A DNA stretch of 64,000 nt. It comes from an uncultured Lachnospiraceae bacterium. Its GTDB lineage: Bacteria; Bacillota; Clostridia; Lachnospirales; Lachnospiraceae. A program made the position numbers and the translations under genes. How positions within the stretch are numbered: position 1 is the first letter of the stretch; each line of letters opens with the position of its first letter. The notes beneath the pieces are model-generated. The model was not told the origin of the DNA. It was given only the letters and a program-made list of their open reading frames with translations, and searched no databases. The stretch covers positions 1 to 64,000 of the forward strand of contig CAKRVA010000003.1 of the NCBI GenBank assembly GCA_934408585.1, written 5' to 3'. Shown one piece after another: positions 53,912 to 62,445 of the stretch.

Positions 53912-54593
53912 CTACCGGCTCATCCCGGCAACCTTCTTGTGTACCCATTCCTTCACTTCGCCAATCCGTTCTCGGAACACACCTAGCATGTTCCTACCAT
54001 TAACTACAAATTGTTTCATGAATTCATAGGCTTTTTCCAGCTTATCCTAAATCCGTGTTCTCTGTATCCGTTGATAACCTATAGTACAAATCCAAGGCAA
54101 TCTCCTTTTTACGGATCGCTTCATCCAATTCCTCCGTCACTCTGGATAGTTCCCCTTGTGCCTGCTCCACTTCTTTCTTTTTATCCGTCAGAAGCTCATC
54201 TGCCTTTAGATATTCCAACTTGGAATACTCCGCTTTTTCCTCCCATTCTGCCGCATCGTTTTTTCTAATTTCGATTAAAGCATCTGTACATTCCAGCTTC
54301 ATATTCATAGAGGATAATTCCTCATCTAGCTTCTTTATAGTCTTCTCTGACAGGGTTTGAATGTGCTGCAGAGCATTTTCTTGCCTTTCTTTTTCACGTT
54401 CCGCTTCCAATGCTTTCTCTGCCGCACGCTCCCTTCGATAATCAGAAAGAAGTAAATCGCCACGCTCGTTTTTACCCTTGAATAAGCGTTTCCAACCGAT
54501 ACTTTTTCCCATTTCCTCTGCAATCCAGTTTTTCTGTTCCTCTAAGGAAACTTTTCCAATCAGTGAGAACGCACCGGGAAGGGTTATGAAATA
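53912..54593 (-). pseudogene. C-terminal remnant of a mobilisation relaxase
   Basis: Open frame from 54593 encodes GKVSLEEQKNWIAEEMGKSI, then a long charged coiled coil (RRERAAEKALEAEREKERQE ...VEQAQGELSRVTEELDEAIR). It stops at 54042; a second frame, shifted by one base, continues DKLEKAYEFMKQFVVNGRNM, FRERIGEVKEWVHKKVAGMS and ends at 53912. Joined, they look like the tail of a Firmicutes plasmid/IME mobilisation protein; the N-terminal catalytic half is gone. A frameshift plus 5' deletion marks it as non-functional. Confidence 0.6.
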
Positions 54594-54662
54594 TCAGAAG
54601 GAACAGTTCAAGCAACTCATCCGACTCTTTGGCGAGGACCTTCGATAGTAAAGGTAAACAAT

Positions 54663-55385
54663 ATGCCAGTCTACAAAGACGAAGAACGAGGAACCTGGTA
54701 TGTCAGATGTTATTATGAAGATTTTACCGGAAAGAAAAAACAGATAAAGGAACGAGGCTTTAAGCTTCAGCGTGAAGCAAAGGAATGGGAAGCAGATTGC
54801 CTTAGAAAACAGAAAGGCAGCACGGATATGAGTTTCCGTTCTATGTATGAGATTTATATAGTGGATATGGTTCATCGATGTCACCAGAGCACCATCGACG
54901 GAAAGAAGCATGTATTTGAGAAGCTGATTCTCTCTTATTTCGAGAATAAGCCCATCAATAAGATTACTCCCAAGGACATCCGAGCTTGGCAGAATGAAAT
55001 GATTACAAAGAATTACTCCAATTCCTACCTTGATAGGATGCAGAATATGATTACCGCACTTTTCAATTATGCAGTGGACTACTTCAACTTAGTTGAGAAT
55101 CCCTGCCACAAAGCGGGCAGAATGGGTAAGCGTGAGGTTGTGGTTAACTTCTGGACAAAGGAAGAATTTGATTGGATACTAACAGCCATGGAAGATGATC
55201 CCACAGCACATGTTTCGTTTTCACTACTGTACTACTCCGGTATCCGTTTTGGAGAATTCCTCGCCTTGACACCAAAGGACTTCGATTTTGAGAAGAACAC
55301 CCTCGATATCAACAAAAGTCTCCAGCGTGTGAAAAAGCAGGATGTGGCCACCCCACCAAAAACACCAAAGAGCATCCGGAAGTGA
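54663..55385 (+). pseudogene. Tyrosine integrase, truncated before the catalytic HxxR/Tyr
   Basis: 240 codons. N-terminal arm-binding domain (DEERGTWYVRCYYEDFTGKK), SAM-like domain (MVHRCHQSTIDGKKHVFEKL, ITALFNYAVDYFNLVENPC) and the start of the catalytic domain with its first Arg in YYSGIRFGEFLALTPKD (about residue 190). It stops at TPPKTPKSIRK; the H-x-x-R and Tyr part is missing. The following 80-codon frame (55382-55624) shows no integrase residues. A fragment MKYQKEQFKQLIRLFGEDLR (54586-54648) precedes it and may be the end of a former neighbour. The element cannot excise with this enzyme. Confidence 0.75.
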
Positions 55386-55572
55386 TGGATATGATACAGA
55401 AACAGCACCAGAAAGACATGGCAACATCCGATGTAACAGCCCCAGCAAAAGCATTAGAAATACCAATATCACAAGACAAAAGCTTCAAAGTCGTAAGTCC
55501 AAAGGATAAAATAAGCCCACAACAAGTCCACGAAAATGACATATGCCCGTGCGCCGTCTTCATCAAACACAC

Positions 55573-55614
55573 AAAAAAAACTCAACCCCTTGTAAACAAA
55601 GGGCTGAGCCTTTT
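55573..55614 (+). terminator. Terminator after the integrase remnant
   Basis: CTCA-CCC-TT...AA-GGG-TGAG hairpin followed by CCTTTTAA, 27 bases before the right 25-bp repeat. Confidence 0.6.
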
Positions 55615-55640
55615 AAGTCAATGAATACTCAAATAGTATT

Positions 55641-55665
55641 TAATTACTCAATAATAGTAGCAACA
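55641..55665 (+). repeat. Right copy of the 25-bp direct repeat (attachment-site candidate)
   Basis: Identical to 44578-44602. It lies 256 bases after the integrase remnant of the left element and 187 bases before the stop of the intact integrase of the right element. The minus strand runs into it with an open frame ending KKGKTQSGRVATIIE and stop, so it may be the 3' end of a host gene rebuilt or cut by integration; I do not recognise that gene. Confidence 0.7.
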
Positions 55666-55851
55666 CGGCCTGATTGAGTTTTACCCTTCTTGTACCATTA
55701 TGTATTACTCATCATTCAGCCTTATTTATCAGGTTTTCAGTCATGCATTACTCCATCTTTCTATGTACTGTTAATCCCTGATTCGTTGCAAATCTGTTGC
55801 AGAATTGCTATTTTGTTGCAAAGTATACGAATCCTCTTTCCGGACTCTTTC

Positions 55852-57090
55852 TCAGAAAACTTTCAAATTTCTTGATAGATTTTCCATTGACTCTTTTTTC
55901 TTTGCTTCTGTAACTTCAGCATAGATATCCATTGTTGTATTGATATCTGCATGTCCCATTACTGCCTGTATAACTTTTACGTTTGTTTCATTCTCACAAA
56001 ACCGAGTACAAAAAGTATGCCGAAAGGTATGGCATGAGAAGTATGGTAACATGATCGGCTCCCTGTGTTCCTTCTTTGCCTTTACTTCTTCCTCTGCATT
56101 ATGGTTATCCACAATTCTTCTGATCGAATGGTCGATTGCATTATGTTTATAAAGATTTCCCATCTTATTGATGAATATAAATCCTGTAGCTCCATCCACT
56201 ACGAGCTTGCTAAAACCATTAGCCTTTTGCTCTTCGTACATCTCTTGGAAAACTTCATACACGCTATCCAACATTGGAATTTTCCTGATCCCTGCTTTTG
56301 TTTTAGGTGGTTCAAACCGAAATTCAAACGTATATGGCGGCTCTGTCCCTCTCCGGAAATATGTCATGCTATGGTTTATATCAATTACTCTTTTTTCCAT
56401 ATCAATGTCTTGCCAACGCAATCCACATATTTCCCCGATCCGGCATCCTGTCCCTAATAAAACTGTAAATAACGGACGCCAGACATCATATAAAGGATGA
56501 TCTGTCACATAACTTAGCAGCTCTCTTTGCTGTTCAACTGTCAAAGCTCTTTGCACTTTCTGTTTACATCCCTGCCGTTTCTTAACCTCAGACATCACTC
56601 CATCACTGGGATTTTTTCGAATTATTTCATCTCGTACTGCCAGATTAAATGCTGGGTGTAATACACAGTGCAATGATTCTATTGTTTTTACCTTTATTCC
56701 ATTCTCAACCAATCCCAAATAGTAGTGTAATATGTCCGAATACTTTATCTCTGCAACCTTTCGTTTTCCTATTGTATCCCCACAAAAACGATCATACATA
56801 TAACGGTAATTTGCATAGGTTGAAGAGGCTAAATTACTCTTTGTTGCAAGATAGCGATTGACTACAAAGTTTAGATCTGCCTTCCCGGCAACATATAAAT
56901 CCAATCCATCCAGCTGATCCCTCACCAACTTTTCTTCCTTCGCCCTTAATTCCTGCAGGGATGTTGCATATACATATCCTCTTTTTCCAGATGGGGTTGT
57001 ATAGGTATAAATGTACCTATTGTCTTGAGTTCTTTGGCTTTCTCCTTTCCGCAGGCTTCTTCCCTGCCGGTCTTTTCTGCTTTTTACCAC
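55852..57090 (-). CDS. Tyrosine integrase, Tn916 Int type
   Basis: About 413 residues, full length. Arm domain: KSRKDRQGRSLRKGESQRTQ, like the start of Tn916-family integrases, then core-binding domain (TYANYRYMYDRFCGDTIGKR) and catalytic domain with Arg in GTGCRIGEICGLRW, HTFRHTFCTR and Tyr in TTMDIYAEVTE. It is therefore likely active. I start at the GTG at 57090 because AAAGGAG lies 8 bases before and the homologous N-terminus begins there. It lies next to the right 25-bp repeat, as expected for an element end. Confidence 0.88.
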   Translation of the reverse strand: MVKSRKDRQGRSLRKGESQRTQDNRYIYTYTTPSGKRGYVYATSLQELRAKEEKLVRDQLDGLDLYVAGKADLNFVVNRYLATKSNLASSTYANYRYMYDRFCGDTIGKRKVAEIKYSDILHYYLGLVENGIKVKTIESLHCVLHPAFNLAVRDEIIRKNPSDGVMSEVKKRQGCKQKVQRALTVEQQRELLSYVTDHPLYDVWRPLFTVLLGTGCRIGEICGLRWQDIDMEKRVIDINHSMTYFRRGTEPPYTFEFRFEPPKTKAGIRKIPMLDSVYEVFQEMYEEQKANGFSKLVVDGATGFIFINKMGNLYKHNAIDHSIRRIVDNHNAEEEVKAKKEHREPIMLPYFSCHTFRHTFCTRFCENETNVKVIQAVMGHADINTTMDIYAEVTEAKKKESMENLSRNLKVF

Positions 57091-57125
57091 GATTGCTTCT
57101 CCTTTCCAAGTATTCTGGAAAGAAA

Positions 57126-57305
57126 TCATGCATCCTGCTTCGTGCCCTGAAATAAGTTTTCTAAAGCCATTTGTACAATTTGTGTTATAGTCAGCCCATG
57201 TTCCGTAGCATACTGCATTAGTTGGTTGTAATTTCCCTCCGATAATCGAACACCAATGATATTACGCTTTGTTTCTTCCTTTCTCGGACGCCCAATTTTA
57301 GCCAT
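57126..57305 (-). CDS. Ribbon-helix-helix-type small protein, 59 residues
   Basis: MAKIGRPRKEETKRNIIGVR, then LSEGNYNQLMQYATEHGLTI and TQIVQMALENLF. The basic start, strand NIIGVRLS and two helices fit the ribbon-helix-helix (CopG/Arc-like) DNA-binding fold. Likely a repressor or accessory factor of the element. It ends just before the integrase start and may be co-transcribed with it. Confidence 0.7.
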   Translation of the reverse strand: MAKIGRPRKEETKRNIIGVRLSEGNYNQLMQYATEHGLTITQIVQMALENLFQGTKQDA

Positions 57306-57400
57306 CTGCTAACCTCTCATTTGCTTTTATGAGTCTATTGTATTTTTCGTTTAACAAATTGTCAAGTACGTCTTTTCCGCAGATTTCTTTCCCGTTTTAT

Positions 57401-57574
57401 TCAGATTTTAAAGGACTCCAAATAGCGATCCAGTTCCTCACAATTCACCAATACCATTTTCCCGACTTTGTATATAGCTCCGGCATCATGTGCTAATTCC
57501 TGAAATTTACGCAAACTCATACTATAGATCTCTGCTCCTTCCGCATATCGTATATACTTTTTTCGTTTTTCCAT
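57401..57574 (-). CDS. Excisionase-like small DNA-binding protein (DUF6462-type), 57 residues
   Basis: MEKRKKYIRYAEGAEIYSMS, then LRKFQELAHDAGAIYKVGKM and VLVNCEELDRYLESFKI. This is a winged-helix MerR/Xis-like pattern: SMSLRKFQELA is the recognition helix, YKVGKMVLVN the wing. In Lachnospiraceae elements such a protein sits upstream of the integrase and probably directs excision. The ART gene ends 5 bases before its ATG. Confidence 0.7.
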   Translation of the reverse strand: MEKRKKYIRYAEGAEIYSMSLRKFQELAHDAGAIYKVGKMVLVNCEELDRYLESFKI

Positions 57575-57579
57575 GAGTT

Positions 57580-58179
57580 TTATTCCTCCCTATGTTTTTC
57601 AAAACCAATACATTTACAATTAATATATTCCTTGTCTGCAGTAAGTACTTTCAGCATTGCGCCACATTGTATGGCAACTTCATAGTAATAGGCCTCACAT
57701 GATTTTACATTTCCCATAAATACAGCTGCTGCACCTCTTGGAAGGTATATCCTCAATTTCACTGGCCGATCTATTTCATGTCCCTTCACTAAAGAAGTGG
57801 AGAGGAATCCTTTTTCCAGCAGATCAATTCCTTTCTTTCCCTTCGCATTAACTTTCATTTTTTCAAATGTAGTTTCATCCACACCACGATACAGTACAAT
57901 ATCTTTTCTGATGGCATAATTGTTTATTCGTTCAGCAATCTGTAGATCAATTCTCTCTGCCGTATCATTTCTCATACGCTCGTTTATCGCCTCTGCACTA
58001 CATGCAAGCAGATACTCCCGTGAGAACTGTGTCGTGTTTCCTATATATTTAGAAGGTTCTTTATTCAGATATTTTACTGCATATGCAACAGCCTCCTGCT
58101 CTGTAGGAGTCATTACATCCCATTTTCCCCCCAGCTTTAATATCTTTTCAAGGTTCTGGTATACAAGCATAGGTTTCAT
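57580..58179 (-). CDS. ADP-ribosyltransferase-fold protein carried by the mobile element
   Basis: 199 residues. NAD-binding motifs of the exoenzyme/VIP2-like ART group: DIVLYRGVDE (Arg98), GFLSTSLV (STS, 127-129) and YYYEVAIQCGAMLKVL with Glu167, the expected catalytic Glu. The preceding residue of the usual (Q/E)xE pair is Tyr165; a Glu at 162 is near. So activity on the usual Arg-type target is uncertain. No signal peptide. Its ATG overlaps the VirD4 gene stop by 4 bases, a sign of coupled translation with the transfer genes. It may be a modifier of host or recipient protein; this is inference. Confidence 0.75.
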   Translation of the reverse strand: MKPMLVYQNLEKILKLGGKWDVMTPTEQEAVAYAVKYLNKEPSKYIGNTTQFSREYLLACSAEAINERMRNDTAERIDLQIAERINNYAIRKDIVLYRGVDETTFEKMKVNAKGKKGIDLLEKGFLSTSLVKGHEIDRPVKLRIYLPRGAAAVFMGNVKSCEAYYYEVAIQCGAMLKVLTADKEYINCKCIGFEKHREE

Positions 58180-59825
58180 CTTTTCTTTTTCCTTTCATTT
58201 TCAAAGTAATATGTTTTTTGCGCCTTTATGTACTTTCCCTGATAATAGATCATGACTGCATCTTCGTTTGGCAAATTTCCAAATTCTTCAGGCTCAATGA
58301 TTCTCTCTCTTTCTTCTGCCACTGATCTTCCGTATGATCCATTTTCCGATATTTGTTCCGATGTACTTACCTTTAGAACTTTACGAGTGCCTATCAATTT
58401 GGAAGCCCATTCCCGGGTATCCGGATCCATGGCAGACAGAAAGCAATTCACCTTTACGCAATCCATTAACAGCTTTCTACCGGCAAGACCATAACGTTGC
58501 TCCAACATGGCCAACGATTGGCACGCAAACATCAGTGAACAGTTATACGCTCTCATCAATGCTGCGGACTGTGAAATAATTGGCATTGCTGGAAGCTGTC
58601 CAAACTCGTCCATGACAAAGGCAATCGGAGGATTCTGGTTTTGCTTTCGATAAAGCATCTTGCTCATAAATGCCTGATAGATCATTGCAATAAGTGGCCC
58701 GAGTAAGGTGATCTGGTTTGGATCGATCTGGATATAGATATCAATGCCCTTCTCCAGATCCTCCGGTGAAATTGCATCTGGATCATTCACAAGCAATGTT
58801 TTCATAATACTGTTGCTAAAAAGTCGCACGCATGATACAAGTTTCGAGTAAGTACCACCTACATTTTTTTCATTTTCACCGTAGAAGTGATTCGTGTAAG
58901 CCTGTGCTGCCAGATCATCAGACTCCTTTATCTTCAATACCCAGTCCGCAAAATTGCCTACCACAATCTGCTCGATAATTTCCGGGAAGGAAATCGATGG
59001 ATCTTTGTTCAGAAGATATAAGGCTATGCCTGTGTAAAAGTCACGAGCACCATCAATAAAGTATTTTCCTTCGGGATTTCCTTCTTCCGGAATCAACGTA
59101 ATTGCCATATTTTCCAAAAAGACTGCTCTCTCATTTGGCTGCATTTCCCTGGCATCAACCAACGGATCATAGTGTGCCGAATCATGCCAATTAATCACTG
59201 AAAATCTCTTTATTTTCCGAAATGCTTTATTTGCTTCGTAAATATCACCTTTAAGATCTGTCACCATCACGGAGCCGCACTGCCGCATCTGTCCATTTGG
59301 ATTCCTTCTCATTCCGAACTGACGGCAGGATGGAATGATAATACTTGTGGTCTTGCCGTCACCGGGCGCACCCCAAATCATCGATGCTATTCCATTTCCA
59401 TTCGGTTCATACGATATCAATTTGCCATTCAATTTCCCAAAGACAAGACCTCCCGAATCCGTCCACTGTTTATCCGGTAATGTATTGATATCCAGACACA
59501 TATGATCTGCATTCTTATAATAGTCCAGCAATTCCCTATAACTCCGGCCATAACGCTCAATGTCATAACGATAATTACGCCCTGTCCAGTAGCTATATAA
59601 TCGCTTCCGCATCCCTGGAATGAAAAATGAACACCACACAGTAATCACAACCAGCGTAGCTACGACTCCATATGCTTTGAAAAACAGGCTATCCGTAGTG
59701 GCAACTCTGGTCATTTTACACAGAAGCATTACCAAGTATCTTCTCATTGCCAGCAATAGAACTGCCAGCAACAGATACCATACGATATGGAAATATCGAA
59801 TTATGTATTTTATTTTCTTTCGCAT
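58176..59825 (-). CDS. VirD4/TraG-type conjugative coupling protein
   Basis: About 549 residues. Two to three N-terminal membrane helices (YFHIVWYLLLAVLLLAMRRY, FKAYGVVATLVVITVWCSFF), Walker A WGAPGDGKTTSIIIPS (about 152), VMVTDLKGDIYE and Walker B IAFVMDEFGQLPAM (about 403), ACQSLAMLEQRYG. It links the relaxase-DNA complex to a type IV secretion channel using ATP. The window contains no channel genes, so the element borrows one or they lie farther away. It starts 2 bases after the relaxase gene ends (AAAGGAG inside the relaxase gene). Confidence 0.9.
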   Translation of the reverse strand: MRKKIKYIIRYFHIVWYLLLAVLLLAMRRYLVMLLCKMTRVATTDSLFFKAYGVVATLVVITVWCSFFIPGMRKRLYSYWTGRNYRYDIERYGRSYRELLDYYKNADHMCLDINTLPDKQWTDSGGLVFGKLNGKLISYEPNGNGIASMIWGAPGDGKTTSIIIPSCRQFGMRRNPNGQMRQCGSVMVTDLKGDIYEANKAFRKIKRFSVINWHDSAHYDPLVDAREMQPNERAVFLENMAITLIPEEGNPEGKYFIDGARDFYTGIALYLLNKDPSISFPEIIEQIVVGNFADWVLKIKESDDLAAQAYTNHFYGENEKNVGGTYSKLVSCVRLFSNSIMKTLLVNDPDAISPEDLEKGIDIYIQIDPNQITLLGPLIAMIYQAFMSKMLYRKQNQNPPIAFVMDEFGQLPAMPIISQSAALMRAYNCSLMFACQSLAMLEQRYGLAGRKLLMDCVKVNCFLSAMDPDTREWASKLIGTRKVLKVSTSEQISENGSYGRSVAEERERIIEPEEFGNLPNEDAVMIYYQGKYIKAQKTYYFENERKKKR

Positions 59826-59826
59826 A

Positions 59827-61044
59827 TTAGCTCCTTTCCTTTTCGATTTCATAATTTCTTTCCTGATTTCCCCAGGCTAATTCCTTTCCCCATGCTTTGT
59901 TTTGCCTCCAGCTGCTTTTAGCATCTTCCATAATTTCAATCTGCGAAAGATTCCTATTCTCTGTATATTCCCGCATCTTATCAAGTTCCTTCTGATACTG
60001 CTCGCACCTTGCCTGTAATTGCTTGTTTTGCTCTATCGTATGCATAAGTTCCTCCTCATGTAATAGAGAACTCTCAACCAGCGACTGGATCTGTTGATCC
60101 TTTTTATAAATGATCCGATCCTTTATCTGCATCTGCCTATGTAAATCTGTAAGCTCGTTTTCCTTTTGCTGCATCTGGCGTAACAATTGAATTAGATTCC
60201 GGTCTTTCGTCGCAATTATTTTATGCAACTGATCACGGTTTAACTGCAGCTCTTTCAGTTCTTCGATCGATAACCCCGTTACGGTTTTCAGCTCCTTCAT
60301 TGATTTTACCGATATATTTTTCCCAGCTGTTTTCCCATTACACACATAGTCAGCTCCCGGAATTTGATTCTTTTTAAGATATTCTGCCAGGTCACTATGG
60401 AAATGTTGGAGTTCTGCTTTATTTAGAACATCTGCACCCGAAATTTTTGATTCAAAGGAATCGCTTATCTTTGCATAGTTACGAAGCGGAATCTTCTCAC
60501 CATTTTCTAATTTGTAGCGATATCTAAATTCATATCTGCCAGATTCCGTTTTAAATGCATCATGAGTTTTTATGGTCTTATAATGAACTAAATCGTGATC
60601 CAGTTTGGTCAATGGTATAAAATATACATGTATATGAGCTTGGCCAGCCTCGTCGTAGTGAACTCGATTGTAGAATACAGTTCCATATCTCTTTGCAATA
60701 AATCGATTTACCCCTTCAAAAAAAGCTCTCTCAGCTTCAGGATTTAGAATCTTAATCTCATCCTTTCCTACGGTGGAATAATCGCTAACCGATTTAGGTA
60801 GTGTGACAACCCAACTACAGCATGTAATGGCTTTAGATTCTCTTTGGGTTCCCCTTCCATACAGATAAGATTTGTCTTTAATTTGCTTATATCGTTCTTT
60901 CGGGGGACAAGTAATCCCTATGGAATAATTTAGGCTGCTTTTCAACTGAACAATATCTTTATTTGCGTCATTTTTAAGCTGACGATCAACATGTTTAAGC
61001 AACATCATTACGCTATCGTCAGTATATTTTTCTAATTCTGCCAC
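59827..61044 (-). CDS. MobV-family relaxase (Mob/Pre)
   Basis: 405 residues. The catalytic metal-site motif is HYDEAGQAHIHVYFIPL (about 127-143), with the H-x-D-E and H-I-H of MobV. The N-terminal region (SLNYSIGITCPPKERYKQI) and the second part (RNYAKISDSFESKISGADVL) match; the C-terminal third is a coiled coil (LRQMQQKENELTDLHRQMQI). It should nick oriT for mobilisation. It begins with GTG; AAGGGTG is upstream. The two-step operon is relaxase, VirD4, ART. The catalytic Tyr or His nucleophile cannot be assigned here. Confidence 0.85.
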   Translation of the reverse strand: MAELEKYTDDSVMMLLKHVDRQLKNDANKDIVQLKSSLNYSIGITCPPKERYKQIKDKSYLYGRGTQRESKAITCCSWVVTLPKSVSDYSTVGKDEIKILNPEAERAFFEGVNRFIAKRYGTVFYNRVHYDEAGQAHIHVYFIPLTKLDHDLVHYKTIKTHDAFKTESGRYEFRYRYKLENGEKIPLRNYAKISDSFESKISGADVLNKAELQHFHSDLAEYLKKNQIPGADYVCNGKTAGKNISVKSMKELKTVTGLSIEELKELQLNRDQLHKIIATKDRNLIQLLRQMQQKENELTDLHRQMQIKDRIIYKKDQQIQSLVESSLLHEEELMHTIEQNKQLQARCEQYQKELDKMREYTENRNLSQIEIMEDAKSSWRQNKAWGKELAWGNQERNYEIEKERS

Positions 61045-61119
61045 AGCTAATCACCCTTTCCTTTTGATAAGGTTGCCGTTAAAGGCAACATACTTGTTAT
61101 AGAAGCTGCCTCTCATTCA

Positions 61120-61225
61120 ATGCAAAAGTTTGTCGTTATTTCTGTATAACCGCAGACTGTTTATTTGTCACGAACGTTCCAAATAATCATCCACTTTACG
61201 TCGAAATAGCGACAAGCTTTTGCAT
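61120..61225. repeat. 23-bp imperfect inverted repeat, oriT candidate
   Basis: 61120-61142 and 61203-61225 are inverted copies: ATGCAAAAGTTTGTCGTTAT... against ...ATAGCGACAAGCTTTTGCAT, with 2 differences in 23 bases, separated by 60 bases. It lies 76 bases upstream of the MobV start, the usual place of the origin of transfer. I cannot point to the nick site. Confidence 0.55.
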
Positions 61226-61255
61226 CTCAGATAATCATCTTCTATAAGCAAGATA

Positions 61256-61545
61256 TATAAGATGCTCGACAAGCTATCTTATAACGCCCCTTTCAGGGCT
61301 CATCTTTGATGAGGTCCTTCGGCCGCTTATCTTGGTCTATTAAGGGCACTGCGTTCCCTTAGCGACGCTCAAACCCTTGCTTGCAAGGACATCCTGTCCT
61401 TGCGAAGGAACGCCGAGAAATGTGAGTTGGGTTCACATTTCATGTGCGTTCCTTCTATCCCGGCAGCTCTCCGAGCTGCGTGGGGCACATCCCCACTCAC
61501 TTTCCCCCAAATGGTAAACCATTTTGAGGAAAGCTCCCCTTGTTC
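61256..61545. other. Non-coding array of consecutive hairpins
   Basis: No gene from 61045 to 61628. In order I see GCCC-TTTCA-GGGC, CTCAT-CTTTG-ATGAG, AAGGG...CCCTT, GCAAGGACA-TCC-TGTCCTTGC, GAAATGTGA-GTTGGGT-TCACATTTC, GCAGCTC-TCC-GAGCTGC, GTGGGG-CACAT-CCCCAC and ATGGT-AA-ACCAT. Most stems are perfect, back to back and unlike the flanks in GC. Candidates: single-strand origin of the rolling-circle type, extended oriT, or a structured RNA. The direction of transcription is unclear. Confidence 0.6.
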
Positions 61546-61628
61546 ATACGGTACACGACATTAAATAAAATGCACATAAATAACCAGTTCCAAACTAATC
61601 AATGCCATTCCTAAATGTACAAATCGCA

Positions 61629-62039
61629 CTAAACCTCAATGTATATCTCAGATTCATTCGGTTGATCCAGATGACCAAAGTAAACTATTTTACCTCTTTT
61701 TCGTATGTCCTTGCACCTAATCAGGAATATGGATTGTTTTCCTACACTATCTATATCTTCTCCCCAATCCCTGGATTCGTTACTTACATAAAACAGCTGA
61801 TAATATTGTCCTTTATCTGTCAGCACCAAATATACAAAGCATCCATTTTCCTCAATTTGCGCTATGATCTTTCTTTCTTTTTCATTCTGTTGTCTCATCT
61901 TCTCTTTTTCTAACGTGTACACATCTACCTGTCCCGTTTTTTCAAATTTTTCTACAAGTCCTTTCGAAAGTTCTTCTGCCTCCAACAGCTTTAATCTGCG
62001 TAAGGCTTCTTTTTTTTGATCTTCTCTTAATTCTGTCAT
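61629..62039 (-). CDS. Unrecognised 136-residue protein of the mobile element
   Basis: Charged helical N-terminal half (LREDQKKEALRRLKLLEAEE, MRQQNEKERKIIAQIEENG) and a beta-rich C-terminal half (CFVYLVLTDKGQYYQLFYVS, GKIVYFGHLDQPNESEIYIE). No signal, no membrane segment. It is preceded by GGAGAG and sits upstream of the oriT candidate, in the usual place of element-specific accessory genes. Function unknown. Confidence 0.5.
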   Translation of the reverse strand: MTELREDQKKEALRRLKLLEAEELSKGLVEKFEKTGQVDVYTLEKEKMRQQNEKERKIIAQIEENGCFVYLVLTDKGQYYQLFYVSNESRDWGEDIDSVGKQSIFLIRCKDIRKRGKIVYFGHLDQPNESEIYIEV

Positions 62040-62269
62040 TTAAATTCTCTCCTTTGCATATCTTTTCTATTCTCAATAGGCTTTCTAAGCCTTCACTGAG
62101 CCTTTTAACAGCAGAAAGTTACCATCTGCTTTCTTTTTATATACATGAAATCAGCCTCCTGAATATGAAACTGTCCATAATTGGCACAGGTAGACTCTCC
62201 ACCCAAAGTGCAAATTTCTACCCGTTTGTATGTTATTTCGTTAGTGTCATTGGATAAATTGTCAAAGTT

Positions 62270-62445
62270 GACATATTGATCGCGTATTAACGTTATTCTG
62301 ATATTCTTATAAAACTTGCAAATCTAATACTGATGTGATAAGATAAAAGACGCCAATCAGATAGCTAATCACATATATCTATTTACAAGGTGATAAGGTT
62401 ATCAGCAGTATCTGCCAATGATCTCATTGGCAGTTCTGTTTTTTA
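62270..62445 (+). ncRNA. Candidate small RNA with promoter and terminator
   Basis: The gap 62040-62442 has no supported gene. On the plus strand TTGACA (about 62264-62269) and TTGATC/TGATAT-type signals lie around 62265-62310. A clear intrinsic terminator, TGCCAAT-GATCTC-ATTGGCA plus TTCTGTTTTTTATT, ends at about 62443. No coding gene reads into this terminator on the plus strand, so a short transcript of 100-150 bases is plausible. It would end opposite the 3' end of the gene at 62443. Confidence 0.4.

Noticed and set aside
54586..54648. Short plus-strand frame MKYQKEQFKQLIRLFGEDLR before the integrase
   Set aside because: Only 20 codons and overlaps the relaxase remnant; kept as a possible fragment in the integrase entry, not as a gene.
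55382..55624. 80-codon frame after the truncated integrase
   Set aside because: No ribosome site, no known motif and none of the missing integrase residues; probably random reading after a deletion joint.
61045..61628. Large ornate RNA such as GOLLD or ROOL
   Set aside because: The hairpin array is too short for these classes and I could match none of their conserved parts.
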